A stretch of 52,943 bases of DNA. Source: Lactobacillus kullabergensis. Lineage in GTDB: Bacteria; Bacillota; Bacilli; Lactobacillales; Lactobacillaceae. Below are positions 25,428 through 34,361 of the stretch, piece after piece (the first letter of the stretch is position 1; each line of letters starts with the position of its first letter). A program made the position numbers and the translations under genes. The stretch covers positions 1,931,104 through 1,984,046 of the forward strand of contig NZ_KQ033871.1 in assembly GCF_000967195.1 (NCBI RefSeq), read 5' to 3'. The notes beneath the pieces were generated by a model. It was not told where the DNA came from. It saw only the letters and a program-made list of their open reading frames with translations, and made no database searches.

Positions 25428-25484
25428 CTTTGTTATAGTATAAATTTAGCTACCCATTGTTCTCATTACGAAAGGTTATATTTA

Positions 25485-25970
25485 ATGTTCTCACCCACAA
25501 TAAAACACTTACTAGAAGAAAAATCAGGTTCATTCATTATTCCTGCTTCTCGCATTGCATTCGTCGAAGATGACAACCCCTTGTATCACGCTTTTATGAT
25601 TCTAACCCGTGTAAAATACTCAAAAATACCAGTACTTGACCGTAAAAATCGTGTTGTTGGCTTATTAAGCTTAGCAATGATCACAGATAAAATGATGGAA
25701 ACAGATAGCATTTCACTTGAGCCTTTAAATAAATTATTAGTTCGAGATGTGATGCAAACCAAATTTGATAAAATCAACTTTGTTCAGACTACATTGGAAA
25801 CCCAACTCCATCTGTTAGTTGACAATGCTTTTTTACCTGTAGTTGATGACTATGGCGTTTTCCAAGGACTATTAACCAGGCGTGAATGGATTAAAGCTTT
25901 TAATTACATTTCTCATAATTTTGAGAAAGAATATAAAGTTATTCCCATTACCAAAGATAAGCTGTTATAA
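25485..25970 (+). CDS. cbpB: CBS-domain c-di-AMP receptor, CbpB/DarB type
   Basis: 161 residues, two CBS motifs and nothing else: residues about 15-75 (AFVEDDNPLYHAFMILTRVKYSKIPVLD...GLLSLAMI) and 90-150 (VRDVMQTK...FLPVVDDYGVFQGLLTRREWIK). The order and spacing match B. subtilis DarB (YkuL) and streptococcal CbpB, which bind c-di-AMP and, when free, stimulate the (p)ppGpp synthetase Rel and pyruvate carboxylase. I chose the ATG at 25485 (GAAAGG upstream) over an upstream frame that runs through the terminator at 25401-25427. Partners are elsewhere. Confidence 0.82.
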   Translation: MFSPTIKHLLEEKSGSFIIPASRIAFVEDDNPLYHAFMILTRVKYSKIPVLDRKNRVVGLLSLAMITDKMMETDSISLEPLNKLLVRDVMQTKFDKINFVQTTLETQLHLLVDNAFLPVVDDYGVFQGLLTRREWIKAFNYISHNFEKEYKVIPITKDKLL

Positions 25971-26252
25971 AATATACTGAAAATTTATTTTTGTTTATTC
26001 CTTTTTAGTGTACTTTATTACAATTTAAGCTATAATAATCATTAATAGGGAAACACCAGTACTTTTATTTGGTAATCCAGCTATTTGGTTAATACAATGT
26101 TAAAAATTGATTTTAGTTTAATATTTATTTTTTGATATATATATATTTATTGAATATAATCATTTTATTTTCAAAATTAAATAACGCCTTGCCGAGTTAG
26201 TTAAAAGAAGCAATGGATATTCCTTAAATAATCAGAAAAGAAGAGCACTATT

Positions 26253-26825
26253 ATGGCAAGTAAAACAATTTCTGCGCAATTGACATTTTTGATAAGCGCA
26301 ATTATAAAAAATTGGACTTACCCAAATGATCAAGAGCTTTCACTTGAAGAGAAATCTGAATTGGTGTCCCAACTAAAGAAGCTGGCACAAAACGCAGATA
26401 ATATGGAAGAAGCGGCTAAAATCACTGATGCGTTCTATAAAGACAAAGTTACAAAACGTTTTAAATCAATGGATTCCAATTTTTCCTGGATTTTTATAAT
26501 ATTGCAGCATGAATTGGTATCAGCTACTCGTTTGCATGCCCTTCTTCTAGATTTGGCTCACGAAGAACATTTTTCAGAAAAAGGAATTGCAAAAATTAAC
26601 CATTATTTTGCAGAAACTGATGACCATGGTGACAATGACAACTTTATTACAATGTCATCTACAGATATAATTGATTCTTTAGGAAGGACTAAAATTTTTC
26701 ATATTCAACCCTCTAAGGATGAAAATGATTTCCCTGAAATTAAAAATTCTAAATTTACGTCTAAAGCTAAGCCAGTAAAAACCGAAACTCAGTTCAACAA
26801 GATTATTAAACTAAAAGATCACTAA
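26253..26825 (+). CDS. Hypothetical cytoplasmic protein, 190 residues
   Basis: A mostly helical, charged protein starting MASKTISAQLTFLISAIIKN, with a central hydrophobic helix region (FSWIFIILQHELVSATRLHALLLDLAHEEHFSEKG) and a Lys-rich disordered tail. No motif that I recognise. It has an AGAAGAG ribosome site and its own terminator. Ahead of it, 25971-26252 is AT-rich with a TATAAT at 26032-26037, which would give a leader of about 210 nt; no known riboswitch is seen there. Confidence 0.7.
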   Translation: MASKTISAQLTFLISAIIKNWTYPNDQELSLEEKSELVSQLKKLAQNADNMEEAAKITDAFYKDKVTKRFKSMDSNFSWIFIILQHELVSATRLHALLLDLAHEEHFSEKGIAKINHYFAETDDHGDNDNFITMSSTDIIDSLGRTKIFHIQPSKDENDFPEIKNSKFTSKAKPVKTETQFNKIIKLKDH

Positions 26826-26828
26826 TTT

Positions 26829-26857
26829 AAAGAAGGTAAAAATTACCTTCTTTTTTT
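26829..26857 (+). terminator. Terminator of the 26253 gene
   Basis: AAAGAAGGTAA / TTACCTTCTTT, 11-bp stem with a short A loop and T-run. Confidence 0.85.
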
Positions 26858-26961
26858 ATATTAATTTGCATCTAATTTAGACTTATTCTAAATAAAATTG
26901 AGTATTTAGTGTTAAAATAGAAAACATAATAATTAGTTTAACTTACGGGAGGCTACTATTA

Positions 26962-28830
26962 ATGAGTTTTAAACGCCAATGGAAATTTATTCTTGTATTA
27001 GCAATTGGGATAATAGGTCTTTTTTGCCAATTCGGCTTAAAGACCAAAAGTCTTTTTCAAATAGGAAACTTGCAGTTCCCTATTCAAGCAGTATTAATCG
27101 ATATTGTAGGTATAATGATGGCAATTTCTTTACTTGCCGAAATCGCCAGTGATTTTAAATCCGGACGTTATGGCGTTGATATTTTGGCTGTTATCGCCGT
27201 TGTTTCCACTATACTGATTGGTGACATTTGGGCTGAATGGATGATTTTAGTCATGATGACTGGTGGTCAAACATTAGAAGACTATGCTACTGGACAAGCA
27301 GATAAAGAACTACGCTCTCTTTTAAGCAATTCACCTACTATTGCCAACAAAATTGTGAACAATGAACTAGTTTCTGTTGACGTTGAGCAACTAAAAATTG
27401 GAGATCACGTTTTAATTAAACCAGGTGAACAAGTTCCAGTTGATGGTAAAGTAGTTAGTGGTGAATCTAGTTTTGACCAGTCATCATTAACAGGAGAATC
27501 TGTGCCGGTTGCTAAAAAAACCGGCGATGAATTAATGTCTGGCTCGATTAATGGCAGCGTGGCGGTAGAAATGGCTGTCACTAAAAAAGCGAGCGATTCT
27601 GAATATCAGACAATTGTTTCACTTGTCGAATCATCGCAGGCAAAACCGGCCAAGTTTGTAAAAATGGCTGACCGCTACGCTGTTCCATTTACCATTATTT
27701 CCCTGGTAATAGGAATCGCTGCCTGGATCCATTCGGGCAATCCTGTGAACTTTGCAGAAGTCATGGTTGTGGCTTCACCTTGTCCATTACTAATTGCCGC
27801 ACCAGTTGCACTGGTATCCGGCATGAGTTCCATGTCCAAGCATCATATTATAGTTAAGTCCGGTCCCACTTTAGAAAAACTGGCTACAGCAAAAACTTTT
27901 GCTTTTGATAAAACAGGTACTTTAACTGAAAATCAGTTGGTAATCGATGAAATAATACCTGCCAATAATAGTAGTTATAGTCCAGAAACCCTGCAAAGTT
28001 ACGCTACCAGCGTTGAACAACAATCTAGTCATATTATCGCTAATTCACTGGTCAATGTAGCTGATAAGAACCTTTTAAAACCGGCTACAAATATCAAAGA
28101 ATCAACTGGTCAAGGCATTAGCGGCATTGTCGAGGGACATTTAGTGAAAGTCGGTAAGTTAGACTATGTTAACCCACACGAAAAAGCTGCGACAGTCAAC
28201 GCTACCGCAGTTTATATTTCAATTGACGATGAGTATGCCGGTTACATTACATTTAAGGATCAAGTTCGTCCTGAAAGTGCTGAGACAATAGCACGTTTGA
28301 AACGTCAAAGTAATGCACACATTATGATGTTGACAGGAGACCACAAAGATGTGGCTGATAAAATTGGACAAACAGTTGGAGTGCATGATATACGCTATAG
28401 TCTGTTACCCGCTGAAAAGATAGCTGCAATTAAAAATGTTCCGCAAGATCAGAGACCAGTAGTTATGACTGGTGACGGCATTAATGACGCCCCTAGTTTG
28501 TCAGCTGCAGATGTCGGTATAGCCATGGGAGCCAAAGGTGCATCTGCCGCCAGTGAAAGTGCAGATGCCATTATCATGGTAAACGACTTGTCCAAAATTA
28601 ATGATGCTGTAGCAATTTCTAAACATACTATGAAAGTTGCCAATATTGATGTATTAACTGCTATTACAATCGTAGTTATCATCGAATTAATTGCATTTAC
28701 TGGTATTATCCCTGCATTTTGGGGAGCAATTTTGCAGGAAGTGGTTGATATGATTTCCATTAGCTTGGCTCTTTTAGCAAAAACTACTCCTAAAAATCCA
28801 GAACAAACAGGAATTAGCACTACAAATTAA
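26962..28830 (+). CDS. Heavy-metal-translocating P1B-type ATPase
   Basis: 622 residues, the short P1B form without an N-terminal metal-binding domain. The actuator motif SSLTGES is at about 175; the membrane metal motif is SPC (S272-P273-C274) instead of CPC; D316 in DKTGT is phosphorylated; TGDGINDAP is the hinge. SPC and the small size suggest the P1B-4 group (Co, Zn, Cd or Fe export), but specificity is not settled by this. The nucleotide-domain HP dipeptide typical of P1B pumps reads HI (in QSSHIIANS), a departure from the family. GGAGG ribosome site; followed by a bidirectional terminator. It also contains a Noc-like site at 27697-27710. Confidence 0.85.
   Translation: MSFKRQWKFILVLAIGIIGLFCQFGLKTKSLFQIGNLQFPIQAVLIDIVGIMMAISLLAEIASDFKSGRYGVDILAVIAVVSTILIGDIWAEWMILVMMTGGQTLEDYATGQADKELRSLLSNSPTIANKIVNNELVSVDVEQLKIGDHVLIKPGEQVPVDGKVVSGESSFDQSSLTGESVPVAKKTGDELMSGSINGSVAVEMAVTKKASDSEYQTIVSLVESSQAKPAKFVKMADRYAVPFTIISLVIGIAAWIHSGNPVNFAEVMVVASPCPLLIAAPVALVSGMSSMSKHHIIVKSGPTLEKLATAKTFAFDKTGTLTENQLVIDEIIPANNSSYSPETLQSYATSVEQQSSHIIANSLVNVADKNLLKPATNIKESTGQGISGIVEGHLVKVGKLDYVNPHEKAATVNATAVYISIDDEYAGYITFKDQVRPESAETIARLKRQSNAHIMMLTGDHKDVADKIGQTVGVHDIRYSLLPAEKIAAIKNVPQDQRPVVMTGDGINDAPSLSAADVGIAMGAKGASAASESADAIIMVNDLSKINDAVAISKHTMKVANIDVLTAITIVVIIELIAFTGIIPAFWGAILQEVVDMISISLALLAKTTPKNPEQTGISTTN
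27697..27710. other. Noc-binding-site-like sequence inside the P-type ATPase gene
   Basis: ATTTCCCTGGTAAT, 12 of 14 to the Noc consensus; its reverse complement is one base from the ATTACCTGGGAAAT form seen at 44765 and 48235. Confidence 0.4.
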
Positions 28831-28852
28831 CTTTCAAAAATATTCTTACATT

Positions 28853-28906
28853 AAAAAAGCCTGATAAACTACATTGCCTATTAAGCATCAGTTTATCAGG
28901 TTTTTT
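28853..28906. terminator. Bidirectional terminator between the P-type ATPase and CPBP genes
   Basis: AGCCTGATAAACT / AGTTTATCAGG with a 19-nt loop, an A-run before and a T-run after it. Serves both convergent genes. Confidence 0.85.
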
Positions 28907-29582
28907 ATATGAATCCTAATGCATTAAAAATCATATGAGATAACATTGAATAGCGCAAATCTCTGGTACTTGTGTAAACCCAGGCTAATACACAGCCTAA
29001 TGCCCAATAGACCAGTATATATTTCGTAAGTCCAGGATCATGTACATATCCAAAGATAAGTCCACTGAAAAGAATGCCTAACCATTTATTTAAATTCGAA
29101 TTTTTGTAAAAGAAAGTGTTAAAGAAAAAGCCACGAAAAATAAATTCTTCAAATACTGGGCCTATAAATATTACCATCACCGGAAAAAAGTTTCCTGCTT
29201 GATGAGAAAATTGATCTAAAAGATTCTGATTAGTTGAAGTTTGATCCGAATTAAAACCTAGTGCCAACTGTATGGTCGCACTAACTATAATCAACATTAT
29301 TACGCCTAAAAGGGAAAGTAATATCTTCTTAAACTGCCAGTGTGGTCTGCTATTATAATTACGTTCATTTCTATGTTTTAATTGCAAAAGATATAAATAA
29401 AACAATATTAATAAAGCTATTGCGGTAATTATCATAGTTAGCAGGATAAAAGAGATATTTCCTAAGTGCAGTTCTCTTCTTAACCTGTAAGGGTAAAAAT
29501 AAAATTGTTGCACTACGCTATAAATTATAAAAGAGGCTATTATTGTAATTACATTCCCCAAAAAATAGAAAAAATTTTTCAT
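28905..29582 (-). CDS. CPBP family intramembrane metalloprotease
   Basis: 225 residues with about six membrane segments. The CPBP (Abi) motifs are present: EEFIFRG (GPVFEEFIFRGFFFNTF), the histidine block IFGYVHD, and LSHMIFNALGF. These glutamates and histidines form the active site in the CAAX-protease/Rce1-like family, which in lactic acid bacteria includes bacteriocin self-immunity proteins. No bacteriocin gene is adjacent, so the role is open. The ATG at 29582 is followed by a long hydrophobic N-terminus. Confidence 0.85.
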   Translation of the reverse strand: MKNFFYFLGNVITIIASFIIYSVVQQFYFYPYRLRRELHLGNISFILLTMIITAIALLILFYLYLLQLKHRNERNYNSRPHWQFKKILLSLLGVIMLIIVSATIQLALGFNSDQTSTNQNLLDQFSHQAGNFFPVMVIFIGPVFEEFIFRGFFFNTFFYKNSNLNKWLGILFSGLIFGYVHDPGLTKYILVYWALGCVLAWVYTSTRDLRYSMLSHMIFNALGFI

Positions 29583-29683
29583 TCATTTCACTCTTTTCAA
29601 ACTATAAGTAAAAGCAACTTTGACCGTTTTTTCGCAATGTCATCTTATCTTTAAAAATTTAATTTCAATTATGGTGGTAAGCT

Positions 29684-29697
29684 ATTTCCTGGGAAAT
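29684..29697. other. Noc-binding-site-like sequence (best match)
   Basis: ATTTCCTGGGAAAT, 13 of 14 to ATTTCCCGGGAAAT. It is intergenic, between the divergent CPBP and DUF218 genes, where neither coding nor terminator function explains it. Confidence 0.6.
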
Positions 29698-29788
29698 AAC
29701 TTTATTATTCTATCATATTTTAATTTACTATGACTTTTTATTCATCTTTATTATAATAGACTTAGCTTTAAACCTAAGGTAGGATATT

Positions 29789-30877
29789 ATGATTAGAATT
29801 TTTGAAGTATTAAATCAAAACCGCTCATTTATAATTCTTTCACTTATTATGCTAGCAACTTTTGCAGTTTTTCTAATTTCTTGGCTAAAAGAACCTAGAA
29901 GACTGCTTAATGGCATTCTTTTTACTATTTTTTTATTGGCATTTGGCGTTTGGCTGACCGTGATGATTTTATCTACTAGTTTGAGACCTCTCATTCTGAC
30001 ATACGAAATTCTGATAGTGTTATTTGTGGCAACAATTACTTTGTTAGCAGCTTTTTCATGGCTATTTTTTCTATGGAATGCTTATATCGTATGGAAACGT
30101 GAAAGTCATACCCTATCAAACTTATTAACTCTTTTTATCGGTATTGGCATAATTGTTGTTTGGTTAGTTGCACTAGTTGGTCCTTTTAGAAATTTGCCCT
30201 CTTGGGTTAGAATTTTGCTATATGCGCCAACAGCTATATTAGACTACCTTCTTTTTGTCGCATACAACTTTTTGGTTAATTTAACCTTTTACCAAATTGT
30301 TCCTAGACAATATAACCAAGACTATTTAATCGTTTTAGGAGCTGGGTTGTCTCACGGTGAACAAGTCACCCCACTATTAGCCAGTCGAATTAATCGTGCT
30401 ATTGAATATGCTCAAAAGCAAGTCACTAAAGGACGGAAAATGCCTAAATTTATTATGTCTGGTGGTAAAGGTGTAGATGAAAAAGTTTCTGAAGCTCAAG
30501 CAATGACAGAATATGCAATAGCTCGCGGTATAGAGCCAAAAGACATTTTATTAGAAGATAATTCCAAAAATACATACCAAAATATGAAATTTTCAGCCGC
30601 AGTTGCTGCAAAAGATTTCGGCAGTAAAAATTACAAGGCAAAATTTTTTAGCAATAATTACCATATTTTTAGAGCTTCCCTCTATGCAAAAGCAGCTGAT
30701 CTAAATGCAAATGGTGTAGGATGCTATACACGTCTTTACTTTCTACCAAACGCAATTGTGCGTGAATTTGCTGCAGTTTTACTGCTTAAAAAGAAACGAC
30801 ATCTAGTCGCCATATTTTTAATTATTCTTTTCTTTGCTATTTATGCTCTATTTGATTTTACTGGTATCATCCACTAA
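29789..30877 (+). CDS. YdcF/DUF218 family membrane protein
   Basis: 362 residues. The N-terminal 165 residues hold four or five membrane segments; then comes the DUF218 domain: YLIVLGAGLS, FIMSGGKG, SEAQAMTEYAIARGIEPKDILLEDNSKNTYQNM, and FSNNYHIFRASLYAK. A final membrane segment (HLVAIFLIILFFAIYALF) follows. The domain occurs in SanA/ElyC/YdcF proteins linked to envelope integrity; the biochemical role is unknown. AGGTAGGAT precedes the ATG. Confidence 0.85.
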   Translation: MIRIFEVLNQNRSFIILSLIMLATFAVFLISWLKEPRRLLNGILFTIFLLAFGVWLTVMILSTSLRPLILTYEILIVLFVATITLLAAFSWLFFLWNAYIVWKRESHTLSNLLTLFIGIGIIVVWLVALVGPFRNLPSWVRILLYAPTAILDYLLFVAYNFLVNLTFYQIVPRQYNQDYLIVLGAGLSHGEQVTPLLASRINRAIEYAQKQVTKGRKMPKFIMSGGKGVDEKVSEAQAMTEYAIARGIEPKDILLEDNSKNTYQNMKFSAAVAAKDFGSKNYKAKFFSNNYHIFRASLYAKAADLNANGVGCYTRLYFLPNAIVREFAAVLLLKKKRHLVAIFLIILFFAIYALFDFTGIIH

Positions 30878-30975
30878 ATAATTCAAAGATAATAACCATC
30901 ATATTTTGGCGTTACTCTTTCATAAATGTTAAACTATCTCTTATTAATTAATTATTAAAAGAAAGAGAAAAAGAC

Positions 30976-33321
30976 ATGTTACAATTAAAAGATTTACGTA
31001 AATCATACCATGTCGGTGATACGGTTACTCATGCACTTGACGATGTTTCTATATCATTTCGTAACCAAGAATTTGTTGCAATTTTAGGTCCCAGCGGTTC
31101 CGGTAAAACTACGTTATTAAATGTTGTCGGTGGACTTGATCGCTATGATAGCGGCGATCTCATTATTAATGGCAAATCTACTAAGAATTTCAAGGAAACT
31201 GACTGGGATGCATATCGAAATAATTCTGTCGGCTTTGTTTTTCAGAATTATAACTTAATCTCACACTTGTCAATTATTGCCAATGTTGAATTAGGGATGA
31301 ATTTATCTGGAGTTTCTGCCTCAGAACGACGCAAAAGAGCAATAGACGCTTTAACTCAAGTCGGTTTGAAAGAACATATTTCTAAAAATCCTAACCAATT
31401 GTCGGGTGGTCAAATGCAACGTGTAGCTATTGCCCGGGCTTTAGCCAATAATCCCGATATTTTGCTTTGCGACGAACCCACTGGCGCTCTTGATACTGAA
31501 ACCTCTGAGCAGATTATGAAGTTAATTAAAGAGCTGTCAAAAGACCGCTTGGTAGTTATGGTTACGCACAATCCCAAGTTAGCTCAGGAATATGCTACCC
31601 GAATAGTTAACTTTCAGGATGGAAAAATTTTAAATGATTCCAATCCTTTTATTCCTGAAGAAGAAAAAGATACTTTTAAATTAAAGCGTACTAAAATGTC
31701 ATATTGGAATGCTATTAAATTAAGCTTTACCAATATTATGACTAAAAAAGGCAGAACAACTTTAACTGCTTTTGCTTCAAGTATCGGTATTATTTCTATT
31801 GCCGTCGTTTTAGCGTTATCCAATGGCTTTCAAAAGCAAATTGATACGACCATGAGTAAAGCATTGGCTAAATATCCTGTGACAATCAACCAAACTGCTA
31901 CTGATGCCAGTAGTGTTGCAGACCGGAACGAATCTGAAAAGAATGTTAAAAACCGGGGTTATTTAACCGTTGAAAAAGATAAGATGCAGGAATCAACTCA
32001 TCAAAATAAGATTAATCCAGAATACGTTAATTACATCAAAAAAATAAATCCCAATTATGCTAACAATATTTCCTATCAGCGCGGGATTAACATGAATTTG
32101 CTCACTCGCAGCAAAAATAAAATTAAGCGTGTCCAATTCTCTCCTATTTCAACAAGTTCAGATAGCTCTCAAGCAGCTGCACAAATGCGAATGCAAGCAA
32201 TTAGTGCCACCGGATTAGGCTCATCAGTGTTTCCTACTACACTTAATTCCAGTAAAAGCAATTTCCTTAAAGAAAATTATCAACTTTTGTCTGGTGCATG
32301 GCCACATAAGGCTACAGACTTGGTCTTAGTAACAGATAATGAAAACAAATTAAACATTAATATTATTAAAAACTTGGGCTTGAAAGCTAAGGCCGGTGAG
32401 AAGTTAAATTATCAAAAATTTGTTGGGAAAAAATTTAAAGTTGTCGACAACGATGACTATTACCAAAAATTGCCAACAGGAATGTTTATTCCGCAAAAAA
32501 TCAGTAATTCTATGTATGACAATAGTAAAACCCAAATGCAAATTGTAGGTGTCATTAGGCCAAAAGATGAGAATTCTATGGCACTCCTGTCTTCAGGAAT
32601 TGCTTACAGCGATCAGCTAACTCAAAACATTATCAAGAAGAATAAAAAATCAGAAATAGTACGAGCCCAGAAGAAGGCAGAACAAAATGTAATGACCGGA
32701 CAAGATATGAATGCCCGAGAAAAGAAACAGATGCTGCAATCAATTGGTGGTTCAACCATTCCAACGAGTATCATGATTTATCCCAACGATTTTGATGCTA
32801 AAGATAAAGTGCTTGATTATTTAGATAAATGGAATCGGGGTAAAAAAAGAAAGAATAAAATTATTTATACTGACATGTCTAGTGCCGTTACCTCAATGAC
32901 TGGTGGCTTACTTAATGGGATTACTACCGTATTAGTTGCATTTGCTGCTATTTCGTTAGTAACTTCAATGATCATGATCGGCATTTTAACTTATACTTCT
33001 GTTCTTGAAAGAACGAAAGAAATTGGTATTTTAAAGGCTTTAGGAGCCCGTAAGAAAGATATCACCAGAGTGTTTGATGCTGAAACATTCATTCTGGGTG
33101 TCTTTTCTGGAATTTTGGGAGTAGTCGTTGCCTGGCTGCTAGTCTTCCCCATTAACAGTCTTTTATACTCCATCACAGATTTAGCTAACGTTGCCCAACT
33201 TAATCCAGTACATGCTTTAATACTAATCCTTATTTCAACAGTTCTAACAATGCTTGGCGGACACTTACCTGCACGTATGGCTGCTAAAAAAGATGCTGCT
33301 ATTGCTTTAAGAAGCGAATAA
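30976..33321 (+). CDS. MacB/LolD-like ABC transporter, fused ATPase and FtsX permease
   Basis: 781 residues. Residues 1-230: ATPase of the LolD/MacB family, Walker A GPSGSGKTT (about 38-46), signature LSGGQMQR, Walker B LLCDEPTGALDTE. Residues 255-285: first membrane helix (TTLTAFASSIGIISIAVVLALSNGF). Then a large outer domain of about 370 residues and three C-terminal helices in an FtsX-type permease block (LVTSMIMIGILTYTSVLERTKEIGILKALGA). Such fused transporters act in peptide/antibiotic export or envelope stress. No regulator or histidine kinase is adjacent. Downstream terminator carries a parS-like loop. Confidence 0.9.
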   Translation: MLQLKDLRKSYHVGDTVTHALDDVSISFRNQEFVAILGPSGSGKTTLLNVVGGLDRYDSGDLIINGKSTKNFKETDWDAYRNNSVGFVFQNYNLISHLSIIANVELGMNLSGVSASERRKRAIDALTQVGLKEHISKNPNQLSGGQMQRVAIARALANNPDILLCDEPTGALDTETSEQIMKLIKELSKDRLVVMVTHNPKLAQEYATRIVNFQDGKILNDSNPFIPEEEKDTFKLKRTKMSYWNAIKLSFTNIMTKKGRTTLTAFASSIGIISIAVVLALSNGFQKQIDTTMSKALAKYPVTINQTATDASSVADRNESEKNVKNRGYLTVEKDKMQESTHQNKINPEYVNYIKKINPNYANNISYQRGINMNLLTRSKNKIKRVQFSPISTSSDSSQAAAQMRMQAISATGLGSSVFPTTLNSSKSNFLKENYQLLSGAWPHKATDLVLVTDNENKLNINIIKNLGLKAKAGEKLNYQKFVGKKFKVVDNDDYYQKLPTGMFIPQKISNSMYDNSKTQMQIVGVIRPKDENSMALLSSGIAYSDQLTQNIIKKNKKSEIVRAQKKAEQNVMTGQDMNAREKKQMLQSIGGSTIPTSIMIYPNDFDAKDKVLDYLDKWNRGKKRKNKIIYTDMSSAVTSMTGGLLNGITTVLVAFAAISLVTSMIMIGILTYTSVLERTKEIGILKALGARKKDITRVFDAETFILGVFSGILGVVVAWLLVFPINSLLYSITDLANVAQLNPVHALILILISTVLTMLGGHLPARMAAKKDAAIALRSE

Positions 33322-33329
33322 AATTTTTA

Positions 33330-33380
33330 AAAAAGTTCAATTAATGTTACATGTGAAACAAGCATTAGTTGAACTTTTTT
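33330..33380 (+). terminator. Terminator whose loop is a parS-like site
   Basis: AAAAAGTTCAATTAATG (33330-33346) pairs with CATTAGTTGAACTTTTTT (33363-33380); the loop is the parS-like sequence at 33345-33360. Confidence 0.8.
33345..33360. other. parS-like site in a terminator loop
   Basis: TGTTACATGTGAAACA, 14 of 16 to TGTTTCACGTGAAACA (15 of 16 if position 5 is free, as in the B. subtilis consensus). Confidence 0.6.
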
Positions 33381-33419
33381 ATTTACCAAAAACAATACCT
33401 GCTATTATTACTAAGTTTG

Positions 33420-33449
33420 TTGACAAATTGGCATATACCAATTTATAAT
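33420..33449 (+). promoter_or_regulatory. nagB promoter with palindromic operator in the spacer
   Basis: TTGACA (33420-33425), an 18-bp spacer and TATAAT (33444-33449). The spacer is itself an inverted repeat, AATTGG-CATATA-CCAATT, resembling the TTGG...CCAA core of GntR-family NagR (YvoA) operators. Repression relieved by amino sugar phosphate is inferred. Confidence 0.65.
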
Positions 33450-33479
33450 TGAGATAACGATTATGGAGGGGCAAATAAA

Positions 33480-34205
33480 ATGAAAGTTATTATCTCAAGT
33501 GACAAGACTAACGGCAGTAAAAAAGGTTTTGAAATATTTAAGAATATTATTAACAGTGGCAGCAAAGTTATTGGGTTAGCAACTGGATCGACTCCTGTAA
33601 CTCTCTACCAGGAATGGACCGAGAGTAATCTAGATAACAGCAATTTAATTAGTATTAACCTTGATGAATATGTAGGTTTAACTCCTGATAATGATCAGAG
33701 CTATCACTATTTTATGCAAAAGAATCTGTTTGCTAAAAAACCATTCAAACACTCGTATATTCCTGATGGAATTAAAGCTATTAAAGATCCAGAAGGAACT
33801 TCTGCTGACTATAATAAAATTATCGCTGAAAATCCAATTGATATTCAGCTATTAGGCTTAGGTCAAAATGGCCACATTGCGTTTAACGAACCAGGTACAT
33901 CATTTGATTCTGTTACACACGAAGTGCAATTAACAGAGAATACTATTAAAGCCAATTCTCGTTTCTTCAATAATATTGACGAAGTACCTAAATCAGCAAT
34001 TTGCATGGGTATTGCAAACATTATGTCTGCCAAAGAAATCGTCATTATGGCTTTTGGTGATAATAAAGCTGAAGCTGTTCAAAAGATGGTTGAAGGTCCA
34101 GTAACTGAAGAAGTCCCAGCTTCAATTTTGCAAAAGCATGAAAATGTAACTTTGATTGTTGATCAAGCTGCAGCAAATAAATTAGGTGCAAAATATTCTA
34201 ACTAA
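33480..34205 (+). CDS. nagB: Glucosamine-6-phosphate deaminase
   Basis: 241 residues. It converts glucosamine-6-P to fructose-6-P and ammonia. Substrate loop LATGSTPVTLYQ; general base Asp in SINLDEYVGL; GLGQNGHIAFNEPG holds the catalytic Asn/His/Glu block. The length fits the short monomeric Gram-positive form lacking the C-terminal allosteric site of E. coli NagB. GGAGGGG ribosome site; monocistronic, between a strong promoter and a strong terminator. Confidence 0.96.
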   Translation: MKVIISSDKTNGSKKGFEIFKNIINSGSKVIGLATGSTPVTLYQEWTESNLDNSNLISINLDEYVGLTPDNDQSYHYFMQKNLFAKKPFKHSYIPDGIKAIKDPEGTSADYNKIIAENPIDIQLLGLGQNGHIAFNEPGTSFDSVTHEVQLTENTIKANSRFFNNIDEVPKSAICMGIANIMSAKEIVIMAFGDNKAEAVQKMVEGPVTEEVPASILQKHENVTLIVDQAAANKLGAKYSN

Positions 34206-34225
34206 TTAATTCAAATGATATACAA

Positions 34226-34255
34226 AAATGCGATGCGTAATGCATCGCATTTTTT
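34226..34255 (+). terminator. nagB terminator
   Basis: AAATGCGATGC / GCATCGCATTT stem with a 5-nt loop and T-run. Confidence 0.9.
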
Positions 34256-34361
34256 GTGTGCTATTTTACAAACTATTATTGTATACATACGGTGCATATT
34301 ATTAGTCTGTTAAAATAATCAGTATTATTATTAAGATGAACCATGAGAGGATGGTGATAAG

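Noticed and set aside
26701..26725. ATTTCCCTGAAAT as a Noc-like site
   Set aside because: One base short in the centre, so the symmetry of the two half-sites is broken; in coding sequence.
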